5,279 nt of DNA from Sulfurimonadaceae bacterium (GTDB taxonomy: Bacteria > Campylobacterota > Campylobacteria > Campylobacterales > Sulfurimonadaceae): assembly GCA_030610325.1 (NCBI GenBank), contig JAUWRZ010000175.1:1-5279 (forward strand), in the 5' to 3' direction. The position numbers and the translations under genes were made by a program. Shown here in pieces: positions 1 through 5,218 of this stretch. Position 1 is the first letter of the stretch, and each line of letters starts with the position of its first letter. The notes beneath the pieces were generated by a model that was not told where the DNA came from, did no database searches, and was given only the letters and a program-made list of their open reading frames with translations.

Positions 1-53
1 CATATTACCATTTATTTGATAGCGGCTTCCGACTGGTAAGGATCATACCTTAG
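1..53 (+). CDS. C-terminal end of a possible formylglycine-generating enzyme (SUMF1/FGE-like) protein, partial
   Basis: Only the last 17 codons, including the TAG stop at 51-53, lie in the window. Reading from base 3 gives a tail containing DSGFRLVR followed by IIP. A Gly-Phe-Arg-(Leu/Val)-(Val/Ala)-Arg ending preceded by Asp or Ser is characteristic of the extreme C-terminus of FGE-sulfatase (SUMF1) domain proteins, where this strand closes the fold. That family includes sulfatase-maturing enzymes and many proteins with other or unknown roles, so no reaction can be assigned. The competing frame from base 1 ends at 37-39 and has no recognisable pattern. The gene converges on the minus-strand gene that ends at 224. 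The call rests on a very short motif and is tentative. Confidence 0.5.
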   Translation, partial: YYHLFDSGFRLVRIIP

Positions 54-180
54 CCATTTGCATCTTAGGAGACCTCGTATCTCACGAAGGAATATTCAGG
101 ACACATATCAATAAAGATCTGGTATCGAATTGTTTGGAAAGAAGAGACGAAAAAAAGGTTTGTTTTTATGTGATAGTGCT

Positions 181-215
181 CACCCGGAGAGATCCGGGTG
201 TGATCTAAAGGATCA
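181..215 (-). terminator. Two tandem hairpins between convergent genes, candidate terminator of the minus-strand gene
   Basis: Bases 181-188 (CACCCGGA) pair perfectly with 193-200 (TCCGGGTG) around a GAGA loop (TCTC on the minus strand), giving an 8-bp GC-rich stem. Directly beside it, TGATC at 201-205 pairs with GATCA at 211-215 around a 5-base loop. On the minus strand these start 8 bases after the TAA stop at 224-226, where a terminator would sit. No U-run follows directly. The nearest minus-strand T-run (complement of the A-run at 150-156) is about 24 bases past the stem. The hairpin could also act on the plus-strand gene ending at 53 or as an RNA 3'-end stabiliser. Confidence 0.5.
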
Positions 216-223
216 GTGAGGGG

Positions 224-733
224 TTACGCAGTGACTTTTTTGTAAAGATCTTCTACTTTTCCACCAGCGTAAGTGATAGGAGAACAGAACACTGTGAAAC
301 ATACTGATGAAGCTTCACCGACATAACCGGCAGCTTTAGCATTGACTACTTTGTCAAGTTTGATGTCAGCAAGTACTTTTTGAGCACGATCGTTACCAGC
401 TTTACGAGCGTCAGTGATCGTAGTCTCAATAGAGCTTACTGTATCTTTTACAGTGTCCTTGACTTTGTCAGAACCAGTGCTCGCTGCATCACTGATAGCA
501 GTCTCGATGCTCTCAACGCTCTCTTTGATAAGTGTAGCAGCGCTCTCTACTTTTTCAAGGACGATATTCTTCGCTGCTTCTTCTGTCTTTGCTTCAGTTG
601 CTGCTGCTTTTGGAGCTGCTTTAGGAGCTGCTTTAGGAGCCGCTTTTTTAGCTGCAGGCTTTGCTGCTGCTTTTGGAGCCGTCTTCGGCGCTTCTGTTGT
701 AGTGTTTACTGTTTTTGTTGCTTCTGTTGCCAT
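224..733 (-). CDS. Lys/Ala/Pro-rich histone H1-like and phasin-like helical repeat protein, function unknown
   Basis: This 169-residue protein has no family I can name with certainty. Residues 1-50 are low complexity, with Lys-Ala-Ala-Pro units at 30-44 and nine lysines in the first 45 residues, resembling the tails of bacterial histone H1-like proteins. Residues 55-130 are predicted amphipathic helix, with a 26-residue tandem repeat (73-98 and 99-124) sharing V-x-S-I-E-T-x-I-x-D-A and a later G-x-D. This part resembles phasin or apolipoprotein-like helices. The end (136-158) is Gly-rich and hydrophobic with Cys145 and Cys150. There is no signal peptide or clear membrane span, so it is probably cytoplasmic. 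The ATG at 733-731 has AAGG (745-742) 8 bases upstream. It stands alone, divergent from the purine operon. Possible roles are DNA compaction or coating a polymer granule or membrane surface; neither is proven. Confidence 0.8.
   Translation of the reverse strand: MATEATKTVNTTTEAPKTAPKAAAKPAAKKAAPKAAPKAAPKAAATEAKTEEAAKNIVLEKVESAATLIKESVESIETAISDAASTGSDKVKDTVKDTVSSIETTITDARKAGNDRAQKVLADIKLDKVVNAKAAGYVGEASSVCFTVFCSPITYAGGKVEDLYKKVTA
362..517 (-). repeat. Tandem 78-bp (26-codon) repeat inside the minus-strand gene
   Basis: Bases 440-517 encode residues 73-98 and bases 362-439 encode residues 99-124. The two units align without gaps and share about ten identities in the first 21 residues, including Ser-Ile-Glu-Thr, two Ile-x-Asp-Ala positions and a Gly-x-Asp. 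The DNA is also visibly similar over the part encoding the first residues of each unit. Divergence at the far end of each unit points to an old in-frame duplication. Confidence 0.65.
612..647 (-). repeat. Three 12-bp tandem units encoding Lys-Ala-Ala-Pro
   Basis: The plus strand shows GGAGCTGCTTTA at 612-623, an identical copy at 624-635 and a variant (GGAGCCGCTTTT) at 636-647. On the coding strand these give consecutive Lys-Ala-Ala-Pro units in the basic head of the minus-strand protein. Similar Gly/Ala-rich motifs flank the array at 601-611 and 673-690. Near-identical short units of this kind can gain or lose copies by slippage without a frameshift, because the unit is a multiple of three. 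Confidence 0.8.
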
Positions 734-805
734 AGTGTTTACCTTATGTTTTATAAAAATTTATTTGTTAGTCGACATCGGGGTACCGTGCCTGACATGA
801 GTGGA

Positions 806-834
806 ATTATAGAGAAATATAGATTAATATAAAC
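806..834 (-). promoter_or_regulatory. Candidate sigma70 promoter for the minus-strand gene
   Basis: On the minus strand, a perfect TATAAT -10 box is the complement of 806-811. A weak -35 (GTTTAT, complement of 829-834) lies 17 bp upstream of it. This would give a leader of about 65-70 bases before the ATG at 733. The poor -35 is usual in Campylobacterota, where the -10 and AT-rich upstream DNA dominate. Confidence 0.45.
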
Positions 835-858
835 TTATGTTAGGGATAATAAATATTT

Positions 859-873
859 ATATTATGATAATAT
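859..873. promoter_or_regulatory. Odd AT palindrome beside promoter P1, possible operator or UP element
   Basis: ATATTAT at 859-865 is the exact inverse of ATAATAT at 867-873, around a central G at 866. It sits immediately upstream of the -35 box of the first plus-strand promoter and about 25 bp behind the minus promoter's -35. A 7-1-7 arrangement is typical of dimeric regulators such as Fur, but the half-site order here (TATTAT then ATAATA) does not match the Fur consensus I know. It may simply be AT-rich UP-element DNA. Confidence 0.3.
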
Positions 874-874
874 T

Positions 875-903
875 GTGACAATTACGATCTATAACCTTAT
901 AAA
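875..903 (+). promoter_or_regulatory. Candidate sigma70 promoter P1 upstream of the operon
   Basis: GTGACA at 875-880 matches the -35 consensus at five of six positions. TATAAA at 898-903 matches the -10 at five of six. The spacer is exactly 17 bp, and AT-rich DNA precedes it. The expected transcription start is near 910, directly before an ATG at 911. The resulting leader to the protease ATG at 1112 would be about 200 bases. Confidence 0.5.
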
Positions 904-910
904 ACCTATT

Positions 911-961
911 ATGATCGAGATAGAAGATGATATCTACTACATAGACGTGAGCAAAAGGTAA
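911..961 (+). CDS. Possible 16-residue leader peptide, perhaps leaderless
   Basis: ATG at 911 opens a 16-codon frame rich in Ile, Asp, Glu and Tyr (MIEIEDDIYYIDVSKR), ending at TAA 959-961. The frame is open back to 833. No Shine-Dalgarno sequence precedes it, but the start expected from promoter P1 falls at or next to the ATG, so it could be translated as a leaderless message. It is not followed by an obvious attenuator hairpin. It could equally be chance; it is recorded because of its position. Confidence 0.2.
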   Translation: MIEIEDDIYYIDVSKR

Positions 962-1002
962 GCTATCTATAGACTTATGGCATCGCGATAGAGAGCAAAT
1001 CA

Positions 1003-1031
1003 TTGTTATTTAATGAGCATTTCACTATAAT
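1003..1031 (+). promoter_or_regulatory. Candidate sigma70 promoter P2 of the ctpA-pur operon
   Basis: TTGTTA at 1003-1008 (four of six to TTGACA) and a perfect TATAAT at 1026-1031 are separated by 17 bp. Transcription should start near 1038, giving a leader of about 74 bases to the protease ATG at 1112. All downstream genes are contiguous, so this and P1 are the only good promoter candidates seen for the whole operon in the window. Confidence 0.6.
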
Positions 1032-1044
1032 AACCTCCTTTTTA

Positions 1045-1090
1045 GACCCTGGCCATGAGATGTCTGCGATCAGTATCGTATGTCTGGGTC
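1045..1090 (+). promoter_or_regulatory. Self-complementary leader segment upstream of ctpA
   Basis: In the transcript from P2, GACCC (1045-1049) can pair with GGGTC (1086-1090). Between them TGCGAT (1065-1070) pairs with ATCGTA (1075-1080) around a CAGT loop, with one G-U pair. ATGTCTG also occurs twice, at 1060-1066 and 1080-1086. The structure ends 8 bases before the CAGG ribosome site at 1101-1104, so it could influence initiation. No known riboswitch family is recognised. Confidence 0.25.
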
Positions 1091-1111
1091 AAATACGCAG
1101 CAGGTTTTTAT

Positions 1112-2455
1112 ATGAAAAACAAAAGATTCATGGTGATGGGCTTTCTCTCTACGGTAGCCGTAGTAAGCCTCACCTTCTCGTCTACACTCTTTGCCAAAGC
1201 TAATGATAGCGACACGGCGACTGTCGAGACTTCCCGTCTTCAGTCTCTGGCCCAATTCACCAAAGTACTCGGTATAGTCGAACGTTATAATGTCGATAAA
1301 CTGACTATAGAAGAGCTTATGGAAAAAGCCATGCAGGGCATGATGAGTAATCTTGATGCCCACTCAAGCTATCTCAATGATAAAAGCTTTGAGAGCATGA
1401 AAGTCCAGACCAGCGGTGAGTTTGGCGGCCTGGGTATCACGGTCGGGATGAAAGACGGTGCACTCACGGTCATCGCACCTATAGAAGGTACACCTGCAGA
1501 CAAAGCCGGTATGGAATCAGGCGATATCATCCTAAAGATCGATGACAAATCGACACTCAGTATGACGATAGACGATGCTGTAGGCATCATGCGAGGGAAA
1601 CCAAAGACACCGATCGAACTCACTATCGTGCGTAAGGGTGCACCGGAACCACTCGTCATCAATATCATCAGAGACATCATCAAGATACAGTCTGTCTATG
1701 CCAAGCAGATCGGTAAAGACATCCTTTATGTACGGGTCACGAGTTTTGATCAAAAAGTGGTCAAAGATGTCCAAAAAGAGAGTAATAAGCACATCGGTCA
1801 TGACAAGGGCATCATACTTGACCTTCGTAACAACCCGGGAGGACTGCTAGACCAGGCAGTCGGACTGGTAGACCTTTTTGTCGATAAGGGCGATATCGTC
1901 TCTCAAAAAGGACGAGACAAGTCCGAGAACAAGAACTACAGTGCGACCAAGTCCGGGACCATCACCGATTTGCCGATGGTCGTCCTTGTCAATGGGGGAA
2001 GTGCCAGTGCCTCTGAGATCGTCAGCGGTGCCCTGCAAGACCATAAACGTGCCATCATCGTAGGTGAGAACACCTTTGGTAAAGGAAGTGTCCAGGTCAT
2101 CTTGCCTATCAGCGAAAAAGAGGCGATCAAGCTGACCATAGCACGTTACTATCTACCAAGCGGACGTACTATTCAGGCCGTAGGTGTCACACCGGATATC
2201 ATCGTACATCCTGCAGAGTGTAAAAGTCAACATAACGATTTCGCCCTCAAAGAGGCCGATCTTAAAAAGCACCTTACCGTCGAACTAGATAAAGTCAACG
2301 GAAACGGCAAAGAGCACAACAGTACCAAAAAAGCCAAAGCGAAGAAAAAAGATGATGATAAGAACATCATCACCGAAGAGCGACTTTCAAAAGACAACCA
2401 ACTTAAAGATGCGGTAAGCATCCTCAAAGCACTCACTATAGTAAAAGGAAACTAA
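1112..2455 (+). CDS. ctpA: Carboxy-terminal processing protease, S41 family (CtpA/Prc type), exported
   Basis: The 447-residue protein is an S41 serine protease that cleaves envelope proteins from their C-terminus on the periplasmic side. Residues 1-30 form a signal peptide or anchor (Lys/Arg start, hydrophobic 8-27, AKA near 28-30). An N-terminal helical part (40-90) precedes a PDZ domain (about 92-175, with the GGLGI loop at 105-109) that binds substrate tails. The catalytic core follows: GGSASASEI places the nucleophile at Ser299, and GKGSVQ gives Lys324 and Gln328, the spacing of the CtpB Ser/Lys/Gln triad. The tail (393-415) is Lys/Asp-rich, then helical. I chose ATG 1112 over in-frame ATG 1055 because it has AGCAGG 7 bases upstream and begins a proper signal peptide; the 19 extra residues would spoil it. 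purC starts 3 bases after the stop. C. jejuni Cj0511 is the recalled counterpart. Confidence 0.93.
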   Translation: MKNKRFMVMGFLSTVAVVSLTFSSTLFAKANDSDTATVETSRLQSLAQFTKVLGIVERYNVDKLTIEELMEKAMQGMMSNLDAHSSYLNDKSFESMKVQTSGEFGGLGITVGMKDGALTVIAPIEGTPADKAGMESGDIILKIDDKSTLSMTIDDAVGIMRGKPKTPIELTIVRKGAPEPLVINIIRDIIKIQSVYAKQIGKDILYVRVTSFDQKVVKDVQKESNKHIGHDKGIILDLRNNPGGLLDQAVGLVDLFVDKGDIVSQKGRDKSENKNYSATKSGTITDLPMVVLVNGGSASASEIVSGALQDHKRAIIVGENTFGKGSVQVILPISEKEAIKLTIARYYLPSGRTIQAVGVTPDIIVHPAECKSQHNDFALKEADLKKHLTVELDKVNGNGKEHNSTKKAKAKKKDDDKNIITEERLSKDNQLKDAVSILKALTIVKGN

Positions 2456-2458
2456 GAC

Positions 2459-3178
2459 ATGGAAAAACGCGAACTCTTATATGAGGGCAAAGCTAAAAAA
2501 CTTTTTTATACAGATGATAAGGACCTCCTGATCTCTGAGTTCAAAGATGATCTGACAGCTTTTAACGGTGAGAAGAAGTCCAGTGAAGCCGGTAAAGGTG
2601 CACTCAACAACAAGATCTCCACCGAACTGTTCAAACTCCTTGAGTCCAGAGGTATAGCAACGCATTTCGTAGAGATGCTTGATGATAACCATATGCTTCA
2701 TAAAAAAGTCGATGTGATCCTCATAGAAGTCATAGTGCGCAATGTCGCCACAGGAAGCCTCACACGTACACTCGGCATCAAAGACGGCACCGTCTTGCCA
2801 TTCACCCTTGTCGAGTTCGACTATAAGAACGATGACCTCGGCGATCCAAAACTAAACGACCAGCACTGTCTCATACTTGAGCTTGTCGACAATACAGACG
2901 AACTCGACACACTGCGTAAGATGGCCCGTGAGATCAATGATATCTTGCATCCTTACTTCGCAGAAAAAGGACTAAACCTGGTCGATTTCAAGCTGGAGTT
3001 TGGTAAAGACAGTAACGGAGATATCATCCTTGCTGATGAGATCAGTCCGGACAACTGCCGTTTTTGGGATATGAAGACCGGTGAGAAGATGGACAAAGAC
3101 CGTTTTCGTGAGGGTCTTGGCGGACTAAAAGTAGCTTACGAGCAGGTACTAGAAAGAATCTTAGGGAGCAAGCAGTAA
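2459..3178 (+). CDS. purC: Phosphoribosylaminoimidazole-succinocarboxamide synthase (SAICAR synthetase)
   Basis: PurC joins CAIR and aspartate using ATP to make SAICAR in de novo purine synthesis, in the cytoplasm. At 239 residues it is the normal length of the single-domain bacterial enzyme. [10 protein letters not shown] (7-16) is the nucleotide-binding start, [11 protein letters not shown] (90-100) is the first SAICAR signature, and LVDFKLEFG (174-182) with [14 protein letters not shown] (191-204) is the second signature and metal/ATP site. The Pro that normally precedes the first signature (P-[LIVM]-E) is Leu88 here. AAGGA at 2445-2449 lies 9 bases before the ATG, overlapping the end of the protease gene. 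The stop and the purS start share base 3178 (TAATG), so translation is probably coupled. Confidence 0.98.
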   Translation: MEKRELLYEGKAKKLFYTDDKDLLISEFKDDLTAFNGEKKSSEAGKGALNNKISTELFKLLESRGIATHFVEMLDDNHMLHKKVDVILIEVIVRNVATGSLTRTLGIKDGTVLPFTLVEFDYKNDDLGDPKLNDQHCLILELVDNTDELDTLRKMAREINDILHPYFAEKGLNLVDFKLEFGKDSNGDIILADEISPDNCRFWDMKTGEKMDKDRFREGLGGLKVAYEQVLERILGSKQ

Positions 3179-3420
3179 TGAAAGCGATCGTAAATATCTC
3201 ACTAAAAGAGGGTGTCCTTGATTCACAGGGAAAAGCGGTTCACCATGCACTTGATGCACTGAAGTTTGACGGTGTGGATGATGTCCGTGTCGGTAAGCAG
3301 ATCATCTTGAAGCTTGATGGTGACGATGCTGAGAAAGCAAAAGCCGAAGTCACTGAGATGTGTGAGTCACTTCTGGCAAATACCGTTATAGAAGACTATG
3401 CTATAGAGATCATAGCCTAA
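3178..3420 (+). CDS. purS: Phosphoribosylformylglycinamidine synthase, PurS subunit
   Basis: This 80-residue protein is the small subunit of the three-part FGAM synthase found in Gram-positives, archaea and Campylobacterota. It bridges PurL and PurQ and helps pass ammonia from the glutaminase to the synthetase. The sequence has the family's layout: an opening beta strand (KAIVNISLK), then GVLDSQGKAVHHAL (13-26), the DDVRVGKQI strand, and the closing ANTVIEDYAIEI. The ATG at 3178 overlaps the purC stop by one base, with AGGGAG (3163-3168) 9 bases upstream. The TAA stop forms part of the purQ ribosome site (TAAGGAG). No purL is visible in the window. Confidence 0.96.
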   Translation: MKAIVNISLKEGVLDSQGKAVHHALDALKFDGVDDVRVGKQIILKLDGDDAEKAKAEVTEMCESLLANTVIEDYAIEIIA

Positions 3421-3431
3421 GGAGCATAGTG

Positions 3432-4106
3432 ATGAAAATAACCATTGTACAGTTCCCCGGGACCAACTGCGAATACGATACGGAGTATGCTTTTAAAGAG
3501 TTAGGTTGCTCTACTGAGATCATCTGGCATAAAGAGACAGAGCTGCCTGCCGATACCGATCTTCTTGTCATCGCAGGAGGCTTCAGTTATGGAGACTATC
3601 TGCGAAGTGGTGCGATCGCCCGTTTCAGCCCTGTCATGGACGCTGCCAAACGGTATGCGGATGAGGGTGGGAAAGTCCTTGGGATCTGTAATGGTTTTCA
3701 GGTCCTGACTGAAGCCCAGATGCTTCCAGGCGCCCTGAAGCGAAATGAGGACCTTCACTTTATCTCCAAACACCACCATCTCAAAGTCGCCAACAGTGAG
3801 AACGCCTTTTTGAACAAGTGTGATGTCGATGAAGTCCTTAATATCCCTATTGCCCACCATGATGGAAACTTCTTTATCGATTCAGAAGGGCTCGAGGCAC
3901 TCTATGCTAACGACCAGGTGTTACTACACTACTGTGATGAGAACGGCAGCTCAAAGAACCCCAATGGTTCCGTTGATGCCATAGCCGGTATCACCAACAA
4001 AGAGAAAAACGTCTTTGGATTGATGCCACATCCCGAGCGCGCTATGGAAGCACTGCTGGGTTCTGAGGACGGGCGTAAGATGCTTGAAGGTTTTCTGAGC
4101 GCCTGA
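3432..4106 (+). CDS. purQ: Phosphoribosylformylglycinamidine synthase, glutaminase subunit PurQ
   Basis: PurQ hydrolyses glutamine and delivers ammonia to PurL for conversion of FGAR to FGAM. The 224 residues form a class I glutamine amidotransferase: QFPGTNCEYD at the N-terminus (7-16), AGGFSYGDYLR (48-58) as the oxyanion region, the nucleophile Cys86 in GICNGFQ, and His200/Glu202 in MPHPERA. The usual PurQ motif IAHGEG reads IAHHDG here (140-145). A GTG codon at 3429 is also in frame, but ATG 3432 is preferred because AAGGAG at 3419-3424 is then 7 bases away rather than 4. The stop overlaps the next start (TGATG at 4104-4108). The length is normal for the separate-subunit form. Confidence 0.97.
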   Translation: MKITIVQFPGTNCEYDTEYAFKELGCSTEIIWHKETELPADTDLLVIAGGFSYGDYLRSGAIARFSPVMDAAKRYADEGGKVLGICNGFQVLTEAQMLPGALKRNEDLHFISKHHHLKVANSENAFLNKCDVDEVLNIPIAHHDGNFFIDSEGLEALYANDQVLLHYCDENGSSKNPNGSVDAIAGITNKEKNVFGLMPHPERAMEALLGSEDGRKMLEGFLSA

Positions 4107-5218
4107 TGCGATCCTTACTGGTACTTCTTCTACTCTTCTCAGCACTCTATGCCCAGGTCGATGAAGCCAACCTCACAGTTGGGTTCGAAGACGAAGACAA
4201 TGAGACTCAAGTCATACAAAAAGTCCTCTATCTTGATTATGCCGATATCCCTGAGCGTGTCTTCAAGGGACAGATATTCCCTCTCACACTTAAAGTCCTC
4301 TCGACTGTCGGTCAGATAGAAGAGCTTGTCTATACCTTCTCTACACTCAGAGGTGTAGACCTTCTCTCAAAAGAACCTGAACGTATGATAAAGGGAAGGT
4401 ACACCTATGATACCTTCTACTTCGTCGCAAAGTCACAATGGCTTCAGACACCAAATATCAGAGCCTCTTTGCATCTTGATGATGACTTTGAGAGTAACCT
4501 GGCGACACTTTCCGGCAAGCGTCTTGATGTCGTCACCCTGAACCCTGCTTCCAATTTTGCAAACATCATCGCCAATGACTTCAATATCACAGGTTATAAG
4601 ACGACAAGTTATGATCAACAGAACAATATACTTGTCTTCAGCGCACAGGCATCACAAGCCGCGCTTGATGTCTTTCATCTCAATAGTGTCATAAAACAGG
4701 GGCTCGAATCCATCGATGTACAGTCACGTCTCTCAGAGATGACCTATTATGCCGTCATCCCTAAAAGAGTCGACAACATGGTCTTCACCTACTTTCAACT
4801 TGCAAGTGAGAAGTTCATCGAAGTGATCATCCCTATTGTCGTAGACGATGATATGGTCTCGACTCAGAGTGACCTCCGTCCGACTGAGTACAGACATAAA
4901 CTCCTAAAGATCACGATCGCGGGAGGCATCGCTCTCGTCGGCCTGATACTTCTGGTGCTTCGTAAAAAGCTCTACTATCTTATCTTCGTCATCATACCGG
5001 GTATCTATATCGCATACGCAGCGGTACCGATCAGACATGCCTGCATAATGGAGAACAGCCCTATCTACCTACTGCCGATGACAAACGGTACTGTCTTTGA
5101 GACGACCACCTATCGGCAGACCCTTGAGGTCGAAGGTGAGATAAAGGGTCACACTAAAGTAAAGCTCGAGAACAATAAGATAGGATGGATCAAGAATGAA
5201 GATCTTTGCACGCCTTAG
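4106..5218 (+). CDS. Membrane-anchored periplasmic protein with a C-terminal SH3-like domain, function unknown
   Basis: The 370-residue protein has a signal peptide (1-16, hydrophobic Leu run, cut after LYA), then a beta-rich extracytoplasmic region (about 35-250). A hydrophobic segment (269-285), a short basic turn (RKK, 286-288) and a second hydrophobic segment (289-308) follow. The last 50 residues resemble a bacterial SH3 domain, with IYLLP near 320 and the typical closing GWIKNEDL at 360-367. By the positive-inside rule both the large domain and the SH3-like tail face the periplasm. Cys313 and Cys368 flank the tail and could form a disulfide. The start overlaps the purQ stop by one base and has no close Shine-Dalgarno (AAGG is 15 bases away), so it probably relies on coupled translation. 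C. jejuni Cj0515 occupies the same place, as I recall. A cell-wall or protein-binding role is plausible but unproven. Confidence 0.85.
   Translation: MRSLLVLLLLFSALYAQVDEANLTVGFEDEDNETQVIQKVLYLDYADIPERVFKGQIFPLTLKVLSTVGQIEELVYTFSTLRGVDLLSKEPERMIKGRYTYDTFYFVAKSQWLQTPNIRASLHLDDDFESNLATLSGKRLDVVTLNPASNFANIIANDFNITGYKTTSYDQQNNILVFSAQASQAALDVFHLNSVIKQGLESIDVQSRLSEMTYYAVIPKRVDNMVFTYFQLASEKFIEVIIPIVVDDDMVSTQSDLRPTEYRHKLLKITIAGGIALVGLILLVLRKKLYYLIFVIIPGIYIAYAAVPIRHACIMENSPIYLLPMTNGTVFETTTYRQTLEVEGEIKGHTKVKLENNKIGWIKNEDLCTP

Larger units (their letters stand above)
734..1111. other. 378-bp divergent intergenic control region
   Basis: This region separates the minus-strand repeat-protein gene from the plus-strand operon. 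It contains, from left to right, the leader and candidate promoter of the minus gene, an AT-rich block (about 838-874) with an odd palindrome, a first plus-strand promoter, a short ORF, a second plus-strand promoter and a partly self-complementary leader before the ATG at 1112. I see no tRNA, known riboswitch or insertion sequence. In particular I could not recognise a purine riboswitch or PurR-type box. Confidence 0.7.

Noticed and set aside
71..135. Minus-strand frame with a plausible-looking peptide (MCPEYSFVRYEVS)
   Set aside because: It has only 13 codons from its ATG and no ribosome site, and the upstream open part has no start codon.
380..832. Plus-strand open frames of 150 and 128 codons over the minus-strand gene
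   Set aside because: They are mirror images of the Ala/Lys/Pro repeat gene: one is a Cys/Phe/Ser-rich and the other an Ala/Val/Ser-rich low-complexity product, without ribosome sites. The minus frame has a ribosome site, a promoter and a downstream hairpin.
866..871. Fur box, suggested by two GATAAT hexamers (845-850 and 866-871)
   Set aside because: The half-site order and spacing do not match the 7-1-7 Fur consensus, and the downstream genes are not iron genes. It is kept only as an unassigned palindrome.
982..989. ATCGCGAT 8-bp palindrome in the intergenic region
   Set aside because: It is a short palindrome expected by chance at this scale, not at a useful position relative to either promoter.
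734..1111. Purine riboswitch or PurR box ahead of the pur genes
   Set aside because: I could not find the conserved purine aptamer loops and stem arrangement or a recognisable PurR site. The first gene of the operon is a protease, and the leader is short from P2.
1003..1203. 66-codon frame overlapping the start of the protease gene
   Set aside because: It begins at TTG inside the -35 box of P2 and shares DNA with the protease signal peptide. No family features are seen.
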